Origin: Actinomycetota bacterium
Lineage (GTDB): Bacteria; Actinomycetota; Actinomycetes; Actinomycetales; Dermatophilaceae
Direction of reading: 5' to 3'
Length of the DNA: 64,000 nucleotides
NCBI GenBank assembly: GCA_020161815.1
Contig: JAIUOP010000009.1
Coordinates: 43,342 to 107,341, forward strand
In this document: piece by piece, positions 35,384 to 44,039 of the stretch
Numbering within the stretch: position 1 is the first letter of the stretch
Layout of the letters: every line of letters begins with the position of its first letter
Notes under the pieces: generated by a model
The model's input: only the letters and a program-made list of their open reading frames with translations
Told to the model about the DNA's origin: nothing
Database searches by the model: none
Made by a program: the position numbers and the translations under genes

Positions 35384-36171
35384 CCCAACCCTTCACCCTC
35401 GCCGTCTCGGCAGAGATGGTCTACCGGGACCTGCCCGTCCCCGAGCGCATCCGGCGCCTCCATGAGGCCGGCTTCGCCGTCGAGATCTGGAACTGGGCCA
35501 ATCACGACATCGACACCCTCGCCGCGCTCCATGACGAGGGAGTGCGCTTCACCTCGATGACCGGATACCTCACCGGCGACCTCATCACCCCGGACGGCGC
35601 CGATGACCTGCTCGCCACGGCGGAGCAGTCGATCGCCGTGGCGAAGCGGATCGGCGCCGAGGCGCTCAACCTCCACGGCACCGGACTCGACGGCAATGGC
35701 CTGCCGGTCCGCCCGGTCGAGCAGGTGACCGGCGAGATGTGGCTGGCAGCACGGCATACGCTCACGCGGATCGCCGCGCTGGGAGCGGCCCACGACGTGC
35801 GCTTCGTCCTGGAGAACCTCAACCTCCCGGTCGACCACCCCGGCACGCCCTTCGCGCTGGCCGCCGACACCCTCGCCCTCGTGTCTTCCGTCGACAGCCC
35901 CCACCTGCGCATGAACCTCGACCTCTACCACGCCCAGATCGGCGAGGGGAACCTCATCGAGCTCTGCCGGCGAGCCCTCCCCTGGATCGGGGAGATCCAG
36001 GTCGCCGATGTGCCGGGCCGCTGCGAACCTGGCACGGGCGAGATCAACTACCCCGCCGTCGCCCGGGCGCTCGCTGACATGGGCTATCGCGGCGTGGTCG
36101 GCCTGGAGGCCTTCGCCAGCGGTGACACCGAGCTCGCCCTCGAGCGCTTCCGTGAGGCCTTCACGCCCTAG
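35380..36171 (+). CDS. Hydroxypyruvate isomerase-like TIM barrel
   Basis: This 263-residue barrel resembles Hyi: AVSAEMVYRDLPVPERIRRL, VRFVLENLNLPVDHPG, MNLDLYHAQIGEGNLIEL and IGEIQVADVPGRCEPGTGEI. The Glu and Asp/His metal ligands of the family are visible. The GTG start overlaps the preceding stop. Hydroxypyruvate isomerase interconverts hydroxypyruvate and tartronate semialdehyde, but members in sugar clusters often act on other ketoses, so the substrate is open. It ends the transporter operon and converges on the next gene with a 15-base gap. Confidence 0.78.
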   Translation: MTQPFTLAVSAEMVYRDLPVPERIRRLHEAGFAVEIWNWANHDIDTLAALHDEGVRFTSMTGYLTGDLITPDGADDLLATAEQSIAVAKRIGAEALNLHGTGLDGNGLPVRPVEQVTGEMWLAARHTLTRIAALGAAHDVRFVLENLNLPVDHPGTPFALAADTLALVSSVDSPHLRMNLDLYHAQIGEGNLIELCRRALPWIGEIQVADVPGRCEPGTGEINYPAVARALADMGYRGVVGLEAFASGDTELALERFREAFTP

Positions 36172-36186
36172 CGCGGCGCGAGCGGC

Positions 36187-37269
36187 TCAGAGCCGGGTCG
36201 GCTCCCGACGAGGCAACCCGGCCAGCCCGTATGCCGTGTCGATGGCTTCGGCGTTCCGCAGCGAGAACGCGGAGTCGGTGACGACGGGTGCCCCGTCGCG
36301 GATCGCGGCGCCGAACGCCTCGAGCTGATGGGTGTAGCTCGACCGCGATCCCAGGTGCTCCACGCGGTCGCCCTCGCGCTCGAGCACGAGGGCGGCCGCC
36401 TCATGGGGCGCTCTCCGAACCCGTGGAGCGCTGGCCGACGCGCGCACGATGAGGCGGTCGTCCTGGTGGGGGAGCGGGAAGCTCGGGACGACGATCTCGC
36501 CCTCGGTGCCGGTGACGACGAGGGTGAAAGCCCAGTCGTCGGCATCCATGTCCGAGCCGCCGGAACCGGTGGCGCCATTGGGGAAGGCCCCCTCGAACCA
36601 CAGTCGCGCGTCGACGCCCGGCGCGCCGGCCCGCTCGACGGCGTCCGCCGAGCCCAGCCGGAGCGGTCCGCCACACAGCTGCTCCCCGAGCAGGTTGAGG
36701 CAGGAGATCGAATAGCAGCCGAGGTCCATCGTGGCGCCTCCGGCGAGGGCCAACGACCAGCGGGGGTCGTCCGCCCCCGGGTCCGGCATGAGGAGGGGCA
36801 CGTCGATGTGGCGGACCTCGCCGATCGTCCCTCCCCTCACCAGCTCCACGACCCGCTGGAAGAGCGGGTGATAGGGGTAGTGGAAAGCCTCGAGGTACAC
36901 CGTCCCGCTCGCCGCGGCCGCTGCGGCGATGGACCGGGCCTCATCGGCGTTCGCCGCCGCCGGCTTCTCGGCCAGGACGTGCTTGCCGGCCTCGAGTGCC
37001 GCGACGTTCCAGACCCCGTGGAGGCCATTGGCCAAGGGGTTGTAGACCGCCTCCACCTCGGGGTCGGCCAGCAACGCGGCATACGAGTCGACCACTCGCT
37101 CGACACCATGGGCTCGGGCGAACTCCTCGGCCCGGCCCCGGTCGCGCGCCGCGACGGCGACCAGCCGGTCCCCGGTGGCCGCGGCCGGCGCGACCAGGGC
37201 GAGTGGGGCGATGCGGGCAGCGCCGAGCAGGCCGATCCTGAGGGGCTCGCGCTCAGCGCCGCTGCCCAT
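36187..37269 (-). CDS. Gfo/Idh/MocA oxidoreductase (2)
   Basis: This 360-residue dehydrogenase has IGLLGAARIAPLALVAPAAA, AVYNPLANGLHGVWNVAALE, the catalytic-Lys motif AEKPAAANADEARS and YLEAFHYPYHPLF, the pattern of the dimeric dihydrodiol/glucose-fructose type subgroup rather than IolG. The start overlaps the upstream barrel gene stop (TGATG). It forms a three-gene operon with that barrel and a further dehydrogenase. The substrate is unknown. Confidence 0.8.
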   Translation of the reverse strand: MGSGAEREPLRIGLLGAARIAPLALVAPAAATGDRLVAVAARDRGRAEEFARAHGVERVVDSYAALLADPEVEAVYNPLANGLHGVWNVAALEAGKHVLAEKPAAANADEARSIAAAAAASGTVYLEAFHYPYHPLFQRVVELVRGGTIGEVRHIDVPLLMPDPGADDPRWSLALAGGATMDLGCYSISCLNLLGEQLCGGPLRLGSADAVERAGAPGVDARLWFEGAFPNGATGSGGSDMDADDWAFTLVVTGTEGEIVVPSFPLPHQDDRLIVRASASAPRVRRAPHEAAALVLEREGDRVEHLGSRSSYTHQLEAFGAAIRDGAPVVTDSAFSLRNAEAIDTAYGLAGLPRREPTRL

Positions 37270-38252
37270 CACAGACCCCGCTCGGCCGCGAGCATGTTGT
37301 CCGCCGCGTACTTCAGGCCCTCGAGCTGGCCGAGCTCGGCGTCCTCGTGCTCGATGTTGCACGGGATCTCGGGGTCGATCTCCTGCAGGGCCCGGAGGAA
37401 CTCGGTCCAGAAGGCCACGTCGTGTCCCTTGCCGATGGCCACGAAGTCCCACGAGGAGTTCGTCGGCCAGCCGGAGAGGGAGGTGCCACCACCCAGGGAG
37501 AGGTAGCCCGGCTCGCCCTGCGCGACGCGGCTGAACGAGTCGTCGATGACGCCGTTGACCTTCGCCGCCTCGTTGATGCGGGTGTCCTTGGCCGCCGAGC
37601 AGTAGACGAGGGAGCCAAGGTTCTTCAGGGCGAGCACCGGGTCGATGCCTTGCCAGAACAGGTGGCTCGGGTCCATCTCGGCCCCGACATGGGTGGCGTT
37701 GATCTCCTCGGCGAGCCGGTGCATCGTCGCCGGGTTGAAGACGACGTTGCCCGGGTGCATCTCGATGGCGACCTTGACATCGGCGTCCGCGGCACGCGCC
37801 TGGATGTCCTTCCAGTAGGGGATGGCCACCGACCACTGGTGGTCGCGGACGTCGAGGAAGGGGCTCCACCAGGGCAGCGGGTTCCACACCGGCGTCGTGC
37901 CGGTCGCGTCGCCGGCGGGCGTCCCCGACATGGTGACGACGCGCGGCACCCCGAGCAGGGCCGCGAGCTCGATGGAGTCATGGAGGTCCCGGCTGTGTGG
38001 GAAGTCGCCGGGGAAGAGCGGGTTGCCGTTGCAGTTCAGCGCCGTCAGGGTCAGTCCTCGCGAGGAGAACTCGCCGAGGTAGTCCTGGCGTGCCTGCTCG
38101 CTCGCGCGGAGCTCGGCCACCGGCAGGTGGATCGGGGGCAGGAAGCCACCGGAGTTGATCTCGACGGAGTTCAGGCCGAGGTCCTTGACGATGTCGAGGG
38201 CTTCGGCGAGGGACTTGTCGCCCAGGCACGCGTTGTAGACGCCGATGTACAT
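37269..38252 (-). CDS. Sugar phosphate isomerase/epimerase TIM barrel, middle of the Gfo-barrel-Gfo operon
   Basis: This 327-residue barrel begins MYIGVYNACLGDKSLAEALD and has VAIEMHPGNVVFNPATMHRL, VGAEMDPSHLFWQGID and PCNIEHEDAELGQ, with the conserved Glu, Asp, His and Glu metal site. It is longer and clearly different from the IolE-like barrels at 27-29 kb. Barrels of this subgroup often act with Gfo/Idh/MocA dehydrogenases on keto-sugars. It lies between two such dehydrogenases. Confidence 0.8.
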   Translation of the reverse strand: MYIGVYNACLGDKSLAEALDIVKDLGLNSVEINSGGFLPPIHLPVAELRASEQARQDYLGEFSSRGLTLTALNCNGNPLFPGDFPHSRDLHDSIELAALLGVPRVVTMSGTPAGDATGTTPVWNPLPWWSPFLDVRDHQWSVAIPYWKDIQARAADADVKVAIEMHPGNVVFNPATMHRLAEEINATHVGAEMDPSHLFWQGIDPVLALKNLGSLVYCSAAKDTRINEAAKVNGVIDDSFSRVAQGEPGYLSLGGGTSLSGWPTNSSWDFVAIGKGHDVAFWTEFLRALQEIDPEIPCNIEHEDAELGQLEGLKYAADNMLAAERGL

Positions 38253-38280
38253 GAGGTCCTTCTTCCGTTCGAGGGTTGCG

Positions 38281-39480
38281 TCAGGGGTGGGCGGGGAGGG
38301 TGATGGTGGAGCCGCCGGTGGCGGCCGAGCGGGTGACCGCGTCGATGATCGTCAGGTCGCGCACGCCGTCGGCGAAGGACGCAACCGGGGGCAGGCCCCC
38401 CTCGATCCCCGCGACCTGCTCGAGGAAGGCGCGGGCCTGGAAGCCGAAGAGGTCGCCGACGCCGTAGGAGACACCGGGGAAGTCCATCGGGACGCCGCCC
38501 TTGAGGTAGGGATGGGCCGGGCCGACGAGCACCTGGTTGTAGCCATTGAGGGCAGCACTGGCATCGTCCGCGGCATTGCGCAGCACCGAGAACTCGGCCG
38601 GCCGGTCCATGTCCCACTTGGCGGCGCCGTGCTGGCCGAAGACGTCGAAGGCCAAGGAGTTGGCGTGCCCGGGCGCGATGCGCGAGATCGAGAAGGTGCC
38701 GACGGCGCCGCTGGCGAAGTGCGCGGTGAAGGTCGCGACGTCGTCATTCTCGACGGCCTGCTTCTCGTCGGTCAGCTCGGCGCGCGAGTGGCCATAGGTG
38801 GTGCCCTTGGCGACGAAGCGTTCGCGGATCAAGGTGGTGAAAGCCGCCCCGGACACCGACTCCATGGGTCCGCAGACGAACTCGGCAAGGTCGATGAGGT
38901 GGCTGCCGATGTCGTTGAGTGCCCCCGTGCCCGGCCCGCCCCTGTAGCGCCAGGCCATCGGCGTCAGCGGGCTGTTGGCGTAGTCGCACCAGTAGCGACC
39001 GTTGAAATGGGACACCGTGCCCAGCTGCTCGGCGACGAGGTTCCTGATCGCGGCGACGGCCGGCTGGCGCCGGTAGACGAAACCGGTCCCGGTGACCAGC
39101 TCGGGGTGGGCGGCAGCCGCCTCGACCATGGCGTTGGCGTTCTCCAGGGTGTCGGCGAGCGGCTTCTCGCAGAGCACGTGCTTGCCGGCAGCAAGGAGGG
39201 CCTCGACGATCTCGCGGTGCAGCGCGTTGGCGACGACGACGCTGACCACGTGCACGTCATCGGCCGTGAGCAGCTCGCGCCAGTCGGTGCCGGAGCGACG
39301 GTAGCCATAGCGAGTCGCCGCGTCCGCGGCGACGCCGGCGTCAGCGTCGACGACCGCGACGTGGTCCAGTGGCGGCAGTGGCGGGTCGAAGAGGGTGGGA
39401 GCGGAGCGGTAGCCGGCGCAGTGCGCCCGACCGGCCATGCCGGCCCCGATGACGGCGACGCCGATGGGTTGTGGGGACAT
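38281..39480 (-). CDS. Gfo/Idh/MocA oxidoreductase (3), first gene of its operon
   Basis: This 399-residue dehydrogenase has VAVIGAGMAGRAHCAGYRSA, HVLCEKPLADTLENANAM, WRYRGGPGTGALNDIGSHLI and a long C-terminal part with GYNQVLVGPAHPYLKGGVPM. It is longer than IolG and fits the subgroup acting on free or glycosidic hexoses. A LacI-type palindrome lies about 27 bases upstream of the ATG, so this operon is probably controlled by the divergent lacI gene. Confidence 0.82.
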   Translation of the reverse strand: MSPQPIGVAVIGAGMAGRAHCAGYRSAPTLFDPPLPPLDHVAVVDADAGVAADAATRYGYRRSGTDWRELLTADDVHVVSVVVANALHREIVEALLAAGKHVLCEKPLADTLENANAMVEAAAAHPELVTGTGFVYRRQPAVAAIRNLVAEQLGTVSHFNGRYWCDYANSPLTPMAWRYRGGPGTGALNDIGSHLIDLAEFVCGPMESVSGAAFTTLIRERFVAKGTTYGHSRAELTDEKQAVENDDVATFTAHFASGAVGTFSISRIAPGHANSLAFDVFGQHGAAKWDMDRPAEFSVLRNAADDASAALNGYNQVLVGPAHPYLKGGVPMDFPGVSYGVGDLFGFQARAFLEQVAGIEGGLPPVASFADGVRDLTIIDAVTRSAATGGSTITLPAHP

Positions 39481-39506
39481 CGTTGGCTCCTGTGGGTTGC
39501 GACAAC

Positions 39507-39518
39507 TAAAGCGCTTTA
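39507..39518. promoter_or_regulatory. LacI-family operator TAAAGCGCTTTA
   Basis: This perfect 12-bp palindrome with a central CG, typical of LacI-family sites, lies between the divergent dehydrogenase and lacI genes. Only one copy was found in the window. Confidence 0.7.
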
Positions 39519-39556
39519 AGAGAATGGTTGCGCGTCACGTGAATCGCTGTCAAGAC

Positions 39557-39570
39557 TTTGTCAGGACAAA
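39557..39570. promoter_or_regulatory. Putative GntR site 4 (TTTGTCAGGACAAA)
   Basis: Perfect 6-bp arms with an AG spacer abut the lacI Shine-Dalgarno sequence, which suggests that the GntR protein also controls lacI. Confidence 0.65.
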
Positions 39571-39583
39571 AAGGAGGTATGCC

Positions 39584-40612
39584 GTGGGCTCGCCTCCCCC
39601 TGCCCGCCCCCGCCTCGTCGACGTGGCGCAGGCCGCCGGCGTCTCGACGGCCACCGCCTCGCTCGTCCTGCGGGGGCGGCCTGGCCCGAGTGGTGCCGCC
39701 CGTGAATCCGTCCACGCCGCGGCCGCCCGACTGGGGTACCGACCGGACCGCAACGCCAGCCTGCTCGCAGCCCGTCGGACCCACCTGCTCGGCGTCCTCT
39801 TCGACGTCTCCAGCCCGTTCCACGCAGAGCTGGTCACGGCCCTCGACGAGGCGGCCGGCGAGCACGGCCTCGACCTCGTGCTGTCGACCGTCACGGGGCG
39901 ACGCGACGAAGCGGGAGCGGCCGACTTGCTTCTTGACTTCCGCTGCGAAGGCCTGGTCATCCTGGGGCCCACCTTGAAGAGGTCGGCCTTGGTCGACCTC
40001 GGGGGTCGCTGCCCGACCGTGGTCGTCGGGCGCAGCGGCACCGGCCCGGTGACGGGTGTCCTGGCCTCCGATCGCGTCGGCCTCGAGCTCGCCGTCGACC
40101 ACCTCGCCCGCCTCGGGCACCGCCAGATCGCCTACGTGGACGGACCTCCGGGGTCGATCGCGACCGCTCGGCGTCGCGGCTACCGGCAGGCGATGCGTCA
40201 CCACGGGCTCGACGGCGAGATCGACATCGTCGCCGGCGGAGTCACCGAGTCCGCGGGCGCGTCCACGGCGCATGCCGTGCTGGGCCGCCCGCGCCGCCAG
40301 CGACCAACGGCGCTCATCGCCTACAACGACCGGTGTGCCATCGGTGCGCGGGACGTCATCATGCGCCATGGGATCGAGATCCCCGAGGGCCTGAGCATCA
40401 TCGGCTACGACGACAGCCCACCCGCTCGTCTCGGCACAGTGGACCTGACGAGCATCAGCCAGGACCCGGTCGGACTGGCCCGCGCCACGGTCGCCACCCT
40501 GGCCCGGTCCTTCGACGGCGAGGCGGTCGCACAGGGCTCGTCACGGCATACCGATGTCGTCATCAGTCCGCGCCTGGTGATCCGCGGCTCGACGGGTCCG
40601 GTCAGCGCTTGA
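39584..40612 (+). CDS. LacI family transcriptional regulator
   Basis: This 342-residue regulator has the HTH PRLVDVAQAAGVSTATASLV followed by a hinge helix (NASLLAARR) and a periplasmic-binding-type sensor domain (GVLFDVSSPFHAELVTALDE, IIGYDDSPPARLGTVDLTSI). AAGGAGG lies six bases before the GTG start at 39584, and the spacer contains the TATGCC part of the repeated heptamer. It probably represses the divergent Gfo-barrel-Gfo operon through TAAAGCGCTTTA. The inducer is probably a sugar or cyclitol. Confidence 0.9.
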   Translation: MGSPPPARPRLVDVAQAAGVSTATASLVLRGRPGPSGAARESVHAAAARLGYRPDRNASLLAARRTHLLGVLFDVSSPFHAELVTALDEAAGEHGLDLVLSTVTGRRDEAGAADLLLDFRCEGLVILGPTLKRSALVDLGGRCPTVVVGRSGTGPVTGVLASDRVGLELAVDHLARLGHRQIAYVDGPPGSIATARRRGYRQAMRHHGLDGEIDIVAGGVTESAGASTAHAVLGRPRRQRPTALIAYNDRCAIGARDVIMRHGIEIPEGLSIIGYDDSPPARLGTVDLTSISQDPVGLARATVATLARSFDGEAVAQGSSRHTDVVISPRLVIRGSTGPVSA

Positions 40613-40991
40613 CGACGAGGACCGGCATGCGTGCGTTCAGGATGACCGACTGGGTGACGCTGCCGAGGAATGCCTTGGCCATCGGCGAGCGCTGACGCGC
40701 GCCGAGCACGAGCAGTTCGGCGCCCAGGGCGTAGGCCGCGTCGAGCAGGGCTTGGGCCACGTCGTTGCCGGCGGCGACGATCTCGACCCGCCAGTTGACG
40801 GTGCCCCCTGGGGCCAGCTTCTCCACCACGTCGCCGATCCCGACCTGGAGTGCCTCGTCCTTGTCGAGGTCGAGGGTGTCGGTGACGTTGATGAGGACGA
40901 GGTCGCTCTGCCGGAAGCCGGCCTCCTTGATCGCCTCGGCCAGGACGGTCTCGCTGATCGCGGAGACGTGGTGGGCGACAGCGACGGTCAT
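40602..40991 (-). CDS. Universal stress protein (UspA) domain protein
   Basis: This 129-residue single UspA domain begins MTVAVAHHVSAISETVLAEA and ends NARMPVLVVKR. The nucleotide-binding loop reads GARQRSPMAKAFLGSVTQSV. The second Gly of the usual G-X2-G is replaced by Gln, so ATP binding is uncertain. It overlaps the dehydrogenase stop (ATGA) and is the last gene of a four-gene sugar operon, an unusual place for a stress protein. The stop overlaps the 3' end of the convergent lacI gene. Confidence 0.85.
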   Translation of the reverse strand: MTVAVAHHVSAISETVLAEAIKEAGFRQSDLVLINVTDTLDLDKDEALQVGIGDVVEKLAPGGTVNWRVEIVAAGNDVAQALLDAAYALGAELLVLGARQRSPMAKAFLGSVTQSVILNARMPVLVVKR

Positions 40992-41998
40992 CGCGCCACC
41001 TCCTCGATGGTGACGGGCCGGCCTTCCCTGGCCGAGAGGGTCGCGGCCTCGGCGACCCAGGCGGTGCCCATCGCGTCCTCGACCGTGCACGGCGAGGGGA
41101 TCTCACCCGCAGCGACCGAGCAGAAGGTGCCCAGCTCGGTCCGGAAGGCCTCGGCCAGGCGGTCCATGAAGAAGGTATGGGCGGGCCCGGTCGGCCAGGT
41201 GATGCCCGGCTGCCCCGAGGTGATCGGCAGCCCCTCGTCCAGGCCCGCGGCCATGGCGCCCTTGGTGCCGTGTGCCTCGAGGCGGACGTCGTAGCCGGAG
41301 GCATTGCGACGGGTGTTGGAGACCACGCCGATGCTGCCGTCGGCCATGGTCATGAGGACCGCGACGGTGGAGAAGTCGCCGGCCTCGGCATACATCGCCG
41401 CCTCGTCGGGGTCGATGGAGCCCACGGCGGAGATCGAGACGGCCTCCTGACCGGTCACCCACCTCACCGCATCGAAGTCGTGGATGGAGCAGTCGCGGAA
41501 GATGCCTCCGGACACCGCGAGGTAGGCCGCGGGCGGGGGCGCGGGGTCCAGGGTCGTGGACCGAACGGTGTGCAGTCGCCCGAGCGTGCCCGCGCGGGCC
41601 GCGTCGCGGGTGGCGGTGAAGGCCGGGTCGAAGCGACGCGGATAGCCGATCTGCACCGGCACGTCCGAGCCCGCGAGGGCATCGCGCACCTGCACCGCCT
41701 CGGCGGCAGTGCCGGCGATCGGCTTCTCACAGAAGGTCGGGATGCCGCGACCGGCTGAGGCCAGGAGCAGCTCGGCGTGGACGTTGGTCGCCGCAGCGAT
41801 GACCACACCGTCGACGCCGGCGTCGAGGAGGGCTTCCGGGGAATCCACGGCTCGGGCCTTGGCGATGCGGGACGTCGTCGCCTCAACCGCTGCCGACACC
41901 GGGTCGGTCACGACGAGCTCGTCGACGCGGTCGAGCGCCGCGAGGGTGTCGGCGTGGAAGGCGCCGATCCGGCCGAGGCCGATGAGTCCGATGCGCAT
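40988..41998 (-). CDS. iolG: Gfo/Idh/MocA oxidoreductase, probable inositol 2-dehydrogenase (4)
   Basis: This 336-residue enzyme has IGLIGLGRIGAFHADTLAAL, FCEKPIAGTAAEAVQV, QIGYPRRFDPAFTATRDAAR and GGIFRDCSIHDFDAVRWVTG, the full set of IolG motifs including the catalytic Lys and Asp-X3-His. It would oxidise myo-inositol, or possibly scyllo- or chiro-inositol. It is closely similar in pattern to the dehydrogenase at 47667, so the two are probably paralogues. It lies 14 bases downstream of the transaldolase-like gene. Confidence 0.87.
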   Translation of the reverse strand: MRIGLIGLGRIGAFHADTLAALDRVDELVVTDPVSAAVEATTSRIAKARAVDSPEALLDAGVDGVVIAAATNVHAELLLASAGRGIPTFCEKPIAGTAAEAVQVRDALAGSDVPVQIGYPRRFDPAFTATRDAARAGTLGRLHTVRSTTLDPAPPPAAYLAVSGGIFRDCSIHDFDAVRWVTGQEAVSISAVGSIDPDEAAMYAEAGDFSTVAVLMTMADGSIGVVSNTRRNASGYDVRLEAHGTKGAMAAGLDEGLPITSGQPGITWPTGPAHTFFMDRLAEAFRTELGTFCSVAAGEIPSPCTVEDAMGTAWVAEAATLSAREGRPVTIEEVAR

Positions 41999-42012
41999 GG
42001 GAGTGCCTTCTC

Positions 42013-43077
42013 TCAGGGGGCGGGAATGAGGACGTCGCGCACGAGCTGGTCCAGCTCCTCGTCGGCACCGAGGAACTGCCGAAGCGTCTTGCGGGTGGCG
42101 CCGAAGGTGTCGAACTCGGCGGGGGTCATCCCGTCGACGTCGTAGGCACGGCGGAAGTCGGGCACCGCGGCATACAGGGCGTCGACGATGGCCGGGTCGA
42201 CGGGAACGTCCATCCGTGGGGCGGCGTCGGCACCGGTGGCCTGGATCTTCTGCTGCCAGGCGAAGGGCGGGGAGATGACGACATCGCCGCCGACGAACTC
42301 GCTCCAGTGCAAGGTGTTGCGGAAGGCGGCCGAGAGCAGGCGCGACCGAAAGCCGCGCTCCTGGAAGATCCGGTAGGCGTTCTTGAAGGCCGCGACGCCT
42401 GACCACTCGAGGTGGGCGGGGTCGATCTCGATCTCGTCGCGGGCGACACACTCCTTCACCCAGTCGTCGAGCCGGCCGACCATGATCGTGACGACGTTCC
42501 CCATCCGGGAGACATCGTGACCCGCAGCCTCCCGGGCGCGCAGGCCACGCTCGATCGCCTCGGCCGCGGCGACGGCCTGGGGGACCGAGAAGGACACGGT
42601 GACATTGATGCTTGCGCCCCGCGCGACGGCCTGCTCGATCGCGTCGATGCCGGTCTGCGTGGCGGGGATCTTGACGATGATGTTCTCGGCCAGGTCCGAG
42701 AAGCGGACCGCCTGGTCGGCCAGGGCTCGGGCGTCGCGAGCCAGGCGGGGGTCGGTCTGCATCGAGAGACGTCCGTTGTGGCCATCGTGCGCGACGAAGA
42801 TCGGGTGGAGCAGGGCAGCGGCCTCGAGGGAAATCTCCTCCACCACCTGCCAGCCGATCTCGGACTCGCCCGCGGTCGGACGTTCGGCGGCGATCTCGGC
42901 CATCCGGGTGGTCCAGCGCGGGAGGTCGTTCTTGACGCACTGGACGGCGATGACCGGGTTGCAGGTTGCGCCGACCGCGCCCCAGGACATCGCGGTGGAG
43001 AGTTCCGTCGGGTCCGCCGAGTCGTTCCACAGAGCGGTGACGCCGGCGTCGGCCATGGTCTGCAGTGGGGAGGTCAT
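42013..43077 (-). CDS. Transaldolase family protein
   Basis: This 354-residue protein has the transaldolase barrel motifs WGAVGATCNPVIAVQCVK and ENIIVKIPATQTGIDAI, whose Lys would form the Schiff base, and INVTVSFSVPQAVAAAEAIE. It is distinct from housekeeping Tal. Members occur in sugar and inositol clusters of actinobacteria with unproved substrates. Here it could split or rearrange a keto product of the pathway. It overlaps the upstream barrel gene stop (ATGA). Confidence 0.85.
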   Translation of the reverse strand: MTSPLQTMADAGVTALWNDSADPTELSTAMSWGAVGATCNPVIAVQCVKNDLPRWTTRMAEIAAERPTAGESEIGWQVVEEISLEAAALLHPIFVAHDGHNGRLSMQTDPRLARDARALADQAVRFSDLAENIIVKIPATQTGIDAIEQAVARGASINVTVSFSVPQAVAAAEAIERGLRAREAAGHDVSRMGNVVTIMVGRLDDWVKECVARDEIEIDPAHLEWSGVAAFKNAYRIFQERGFRSRLLSAAFRNTLHWSEFVGGDVVISPPFAWQQKIQATGADAAPRMDVPVDPAIVDALYAAVPDFRRAYDVDGMTPAEFDTFGATRKTLRQFLGADEELDQLVRDVLIPAP

Positions 43078-43958
43078 CGACGGTCTCCTGAGTGCTCGGC
43101 GACGAGGTCTTTCATGGTCTGCAGCTGGTAGCGCGCCATCTCGGCGGCGTTCTCGTCCTCGGCGAACACCGAGTTGCACATGATCGACTCGGGGTTGTCC
43201 AGGAAGCCGATCTCGGCGAGGCCGCCATAGAAGTCGTCCCAGTCAAGGTCCCCCGCGCCGATCCGGAGGTGCTGGTGGACGCGGGAGGTGTTTCCGGGCG
43301 GATTCGAGATGTAGCGCAACCCGTGGGAAGCGTGATGGTCCATCGTGTCGGCGACATGGACCAGCTTGATGAGGTCCTTGCCGGCACGCATGATCTCTCG
43401 CATCGGTTGGCCCATGTGGAAGGTGTGGCAGGCGACGTAGACCATGCCGACGTTGGCGCAGTCAAGGCCGCGGATCACGCGAATGGCCTCGAGCCCGTCC
43501 TCGACGAAGTCGTCCGGGTGCGGGTCGATGAGGACGGTGAGGTCCTCGCGCTCGATGATCGGGAGCAACTCCTCCATCGAGCGATAGAAGGCAGCCTCGG
43601 ACTCCTCCTGGCGTTCGGGTCGGCCGGAGAATTCGGTGCCGATCACCCTGACGTCCAGGTCGACCGCGATCTCGATGATCCGCTTCCAGTTGCGCACCGC
43701 CGCCTCACGGGCCCACTCATCAGGGCCGGACCACCGTTGGACGGGCAGCAGCGAGGCGATGCCGACGCCGGCGTCGGCGCAGGCCTTCTTGAGCTGCTTG
43801 AGCAGGGCCGTGTCGGCCTTGGGGTGGCGGAAGAAGGGGATGAGGTCGACGTGTGGCGTGAGCTGGATCCACTCGTAGCCCAGGTCGGCGACCACGCCGG
43901 GGAAGTCGAGGAGCGCATGGTCGTGGTGAAAGGGCGTCGGGTCCTGCGCGTACTTCAC
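43074..43958 (-). CDS. Sugar phosphate isomerase/epimerase TIM barrel, first gene of operon
   Basis: This 294-residue barrel begins MKYAQDPTPFHHDHALLDFP and has VLIDPHPDDFVEDGLEAIRV, GMVYVACHTFHMGQPMREIM and IKLVHVADTMDHHASHG. The usual ECD..H metal set is altered: Asp replaces Glu in LIDPHPDDF, and Cys-His stands at the position of DTGH. The chemistry may therefore differ from IolE/IolI. An operator-like site lies 29 bases upstream. The downstream genes are the transaldolase, dehydrogenase and UspA genes. Confidence 0.8.
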   Translation of the reverse strand: MKYAQDPTPFHHDHALLDFPGVVADLGYEWIQLTPHVDLIPFFRHPKADTALLKQLKKACADAGVGIASLLPVQRWSGPDEWAREAAVRNWKRIIEIAVDLDVRVIGTEFSGRPERQEESEAAFYRSMEELLPIIEREDLTVLIDPHPDDFVEDGLEAIRVIRGLDCANVGMVYVACHTFHMGQPMREIMRAGKDLIKLVHVADTMDHHASHGLRYISNPPGNTSRVHQHLRIGAGDLDWDDFYGGLAEIGFLDNPESIMCNSVFAEDENAAEMARYQLQTMKDLVAEHSGDRR

Positions 43959-43986
43959 GGAGCGCTCCTGTCACGACACGGCGGCA

Positions 43987-44000
43987 TTTGTCAGGACAAT
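43987..44000. promoter_or_regulatory. Putative GntR site 5 (TTTGTCAGGACAAT)
   Basis: It is nearly identical to site 4 and lies 29 bases upstream of the barrel gene start, between that gene and the gntR gene. Confidence 0.65.
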
Positions 44001-44039
44001 AGCACGAAGGTCGCGAGTGGAGAAGGGCTCGGCGCGGCT

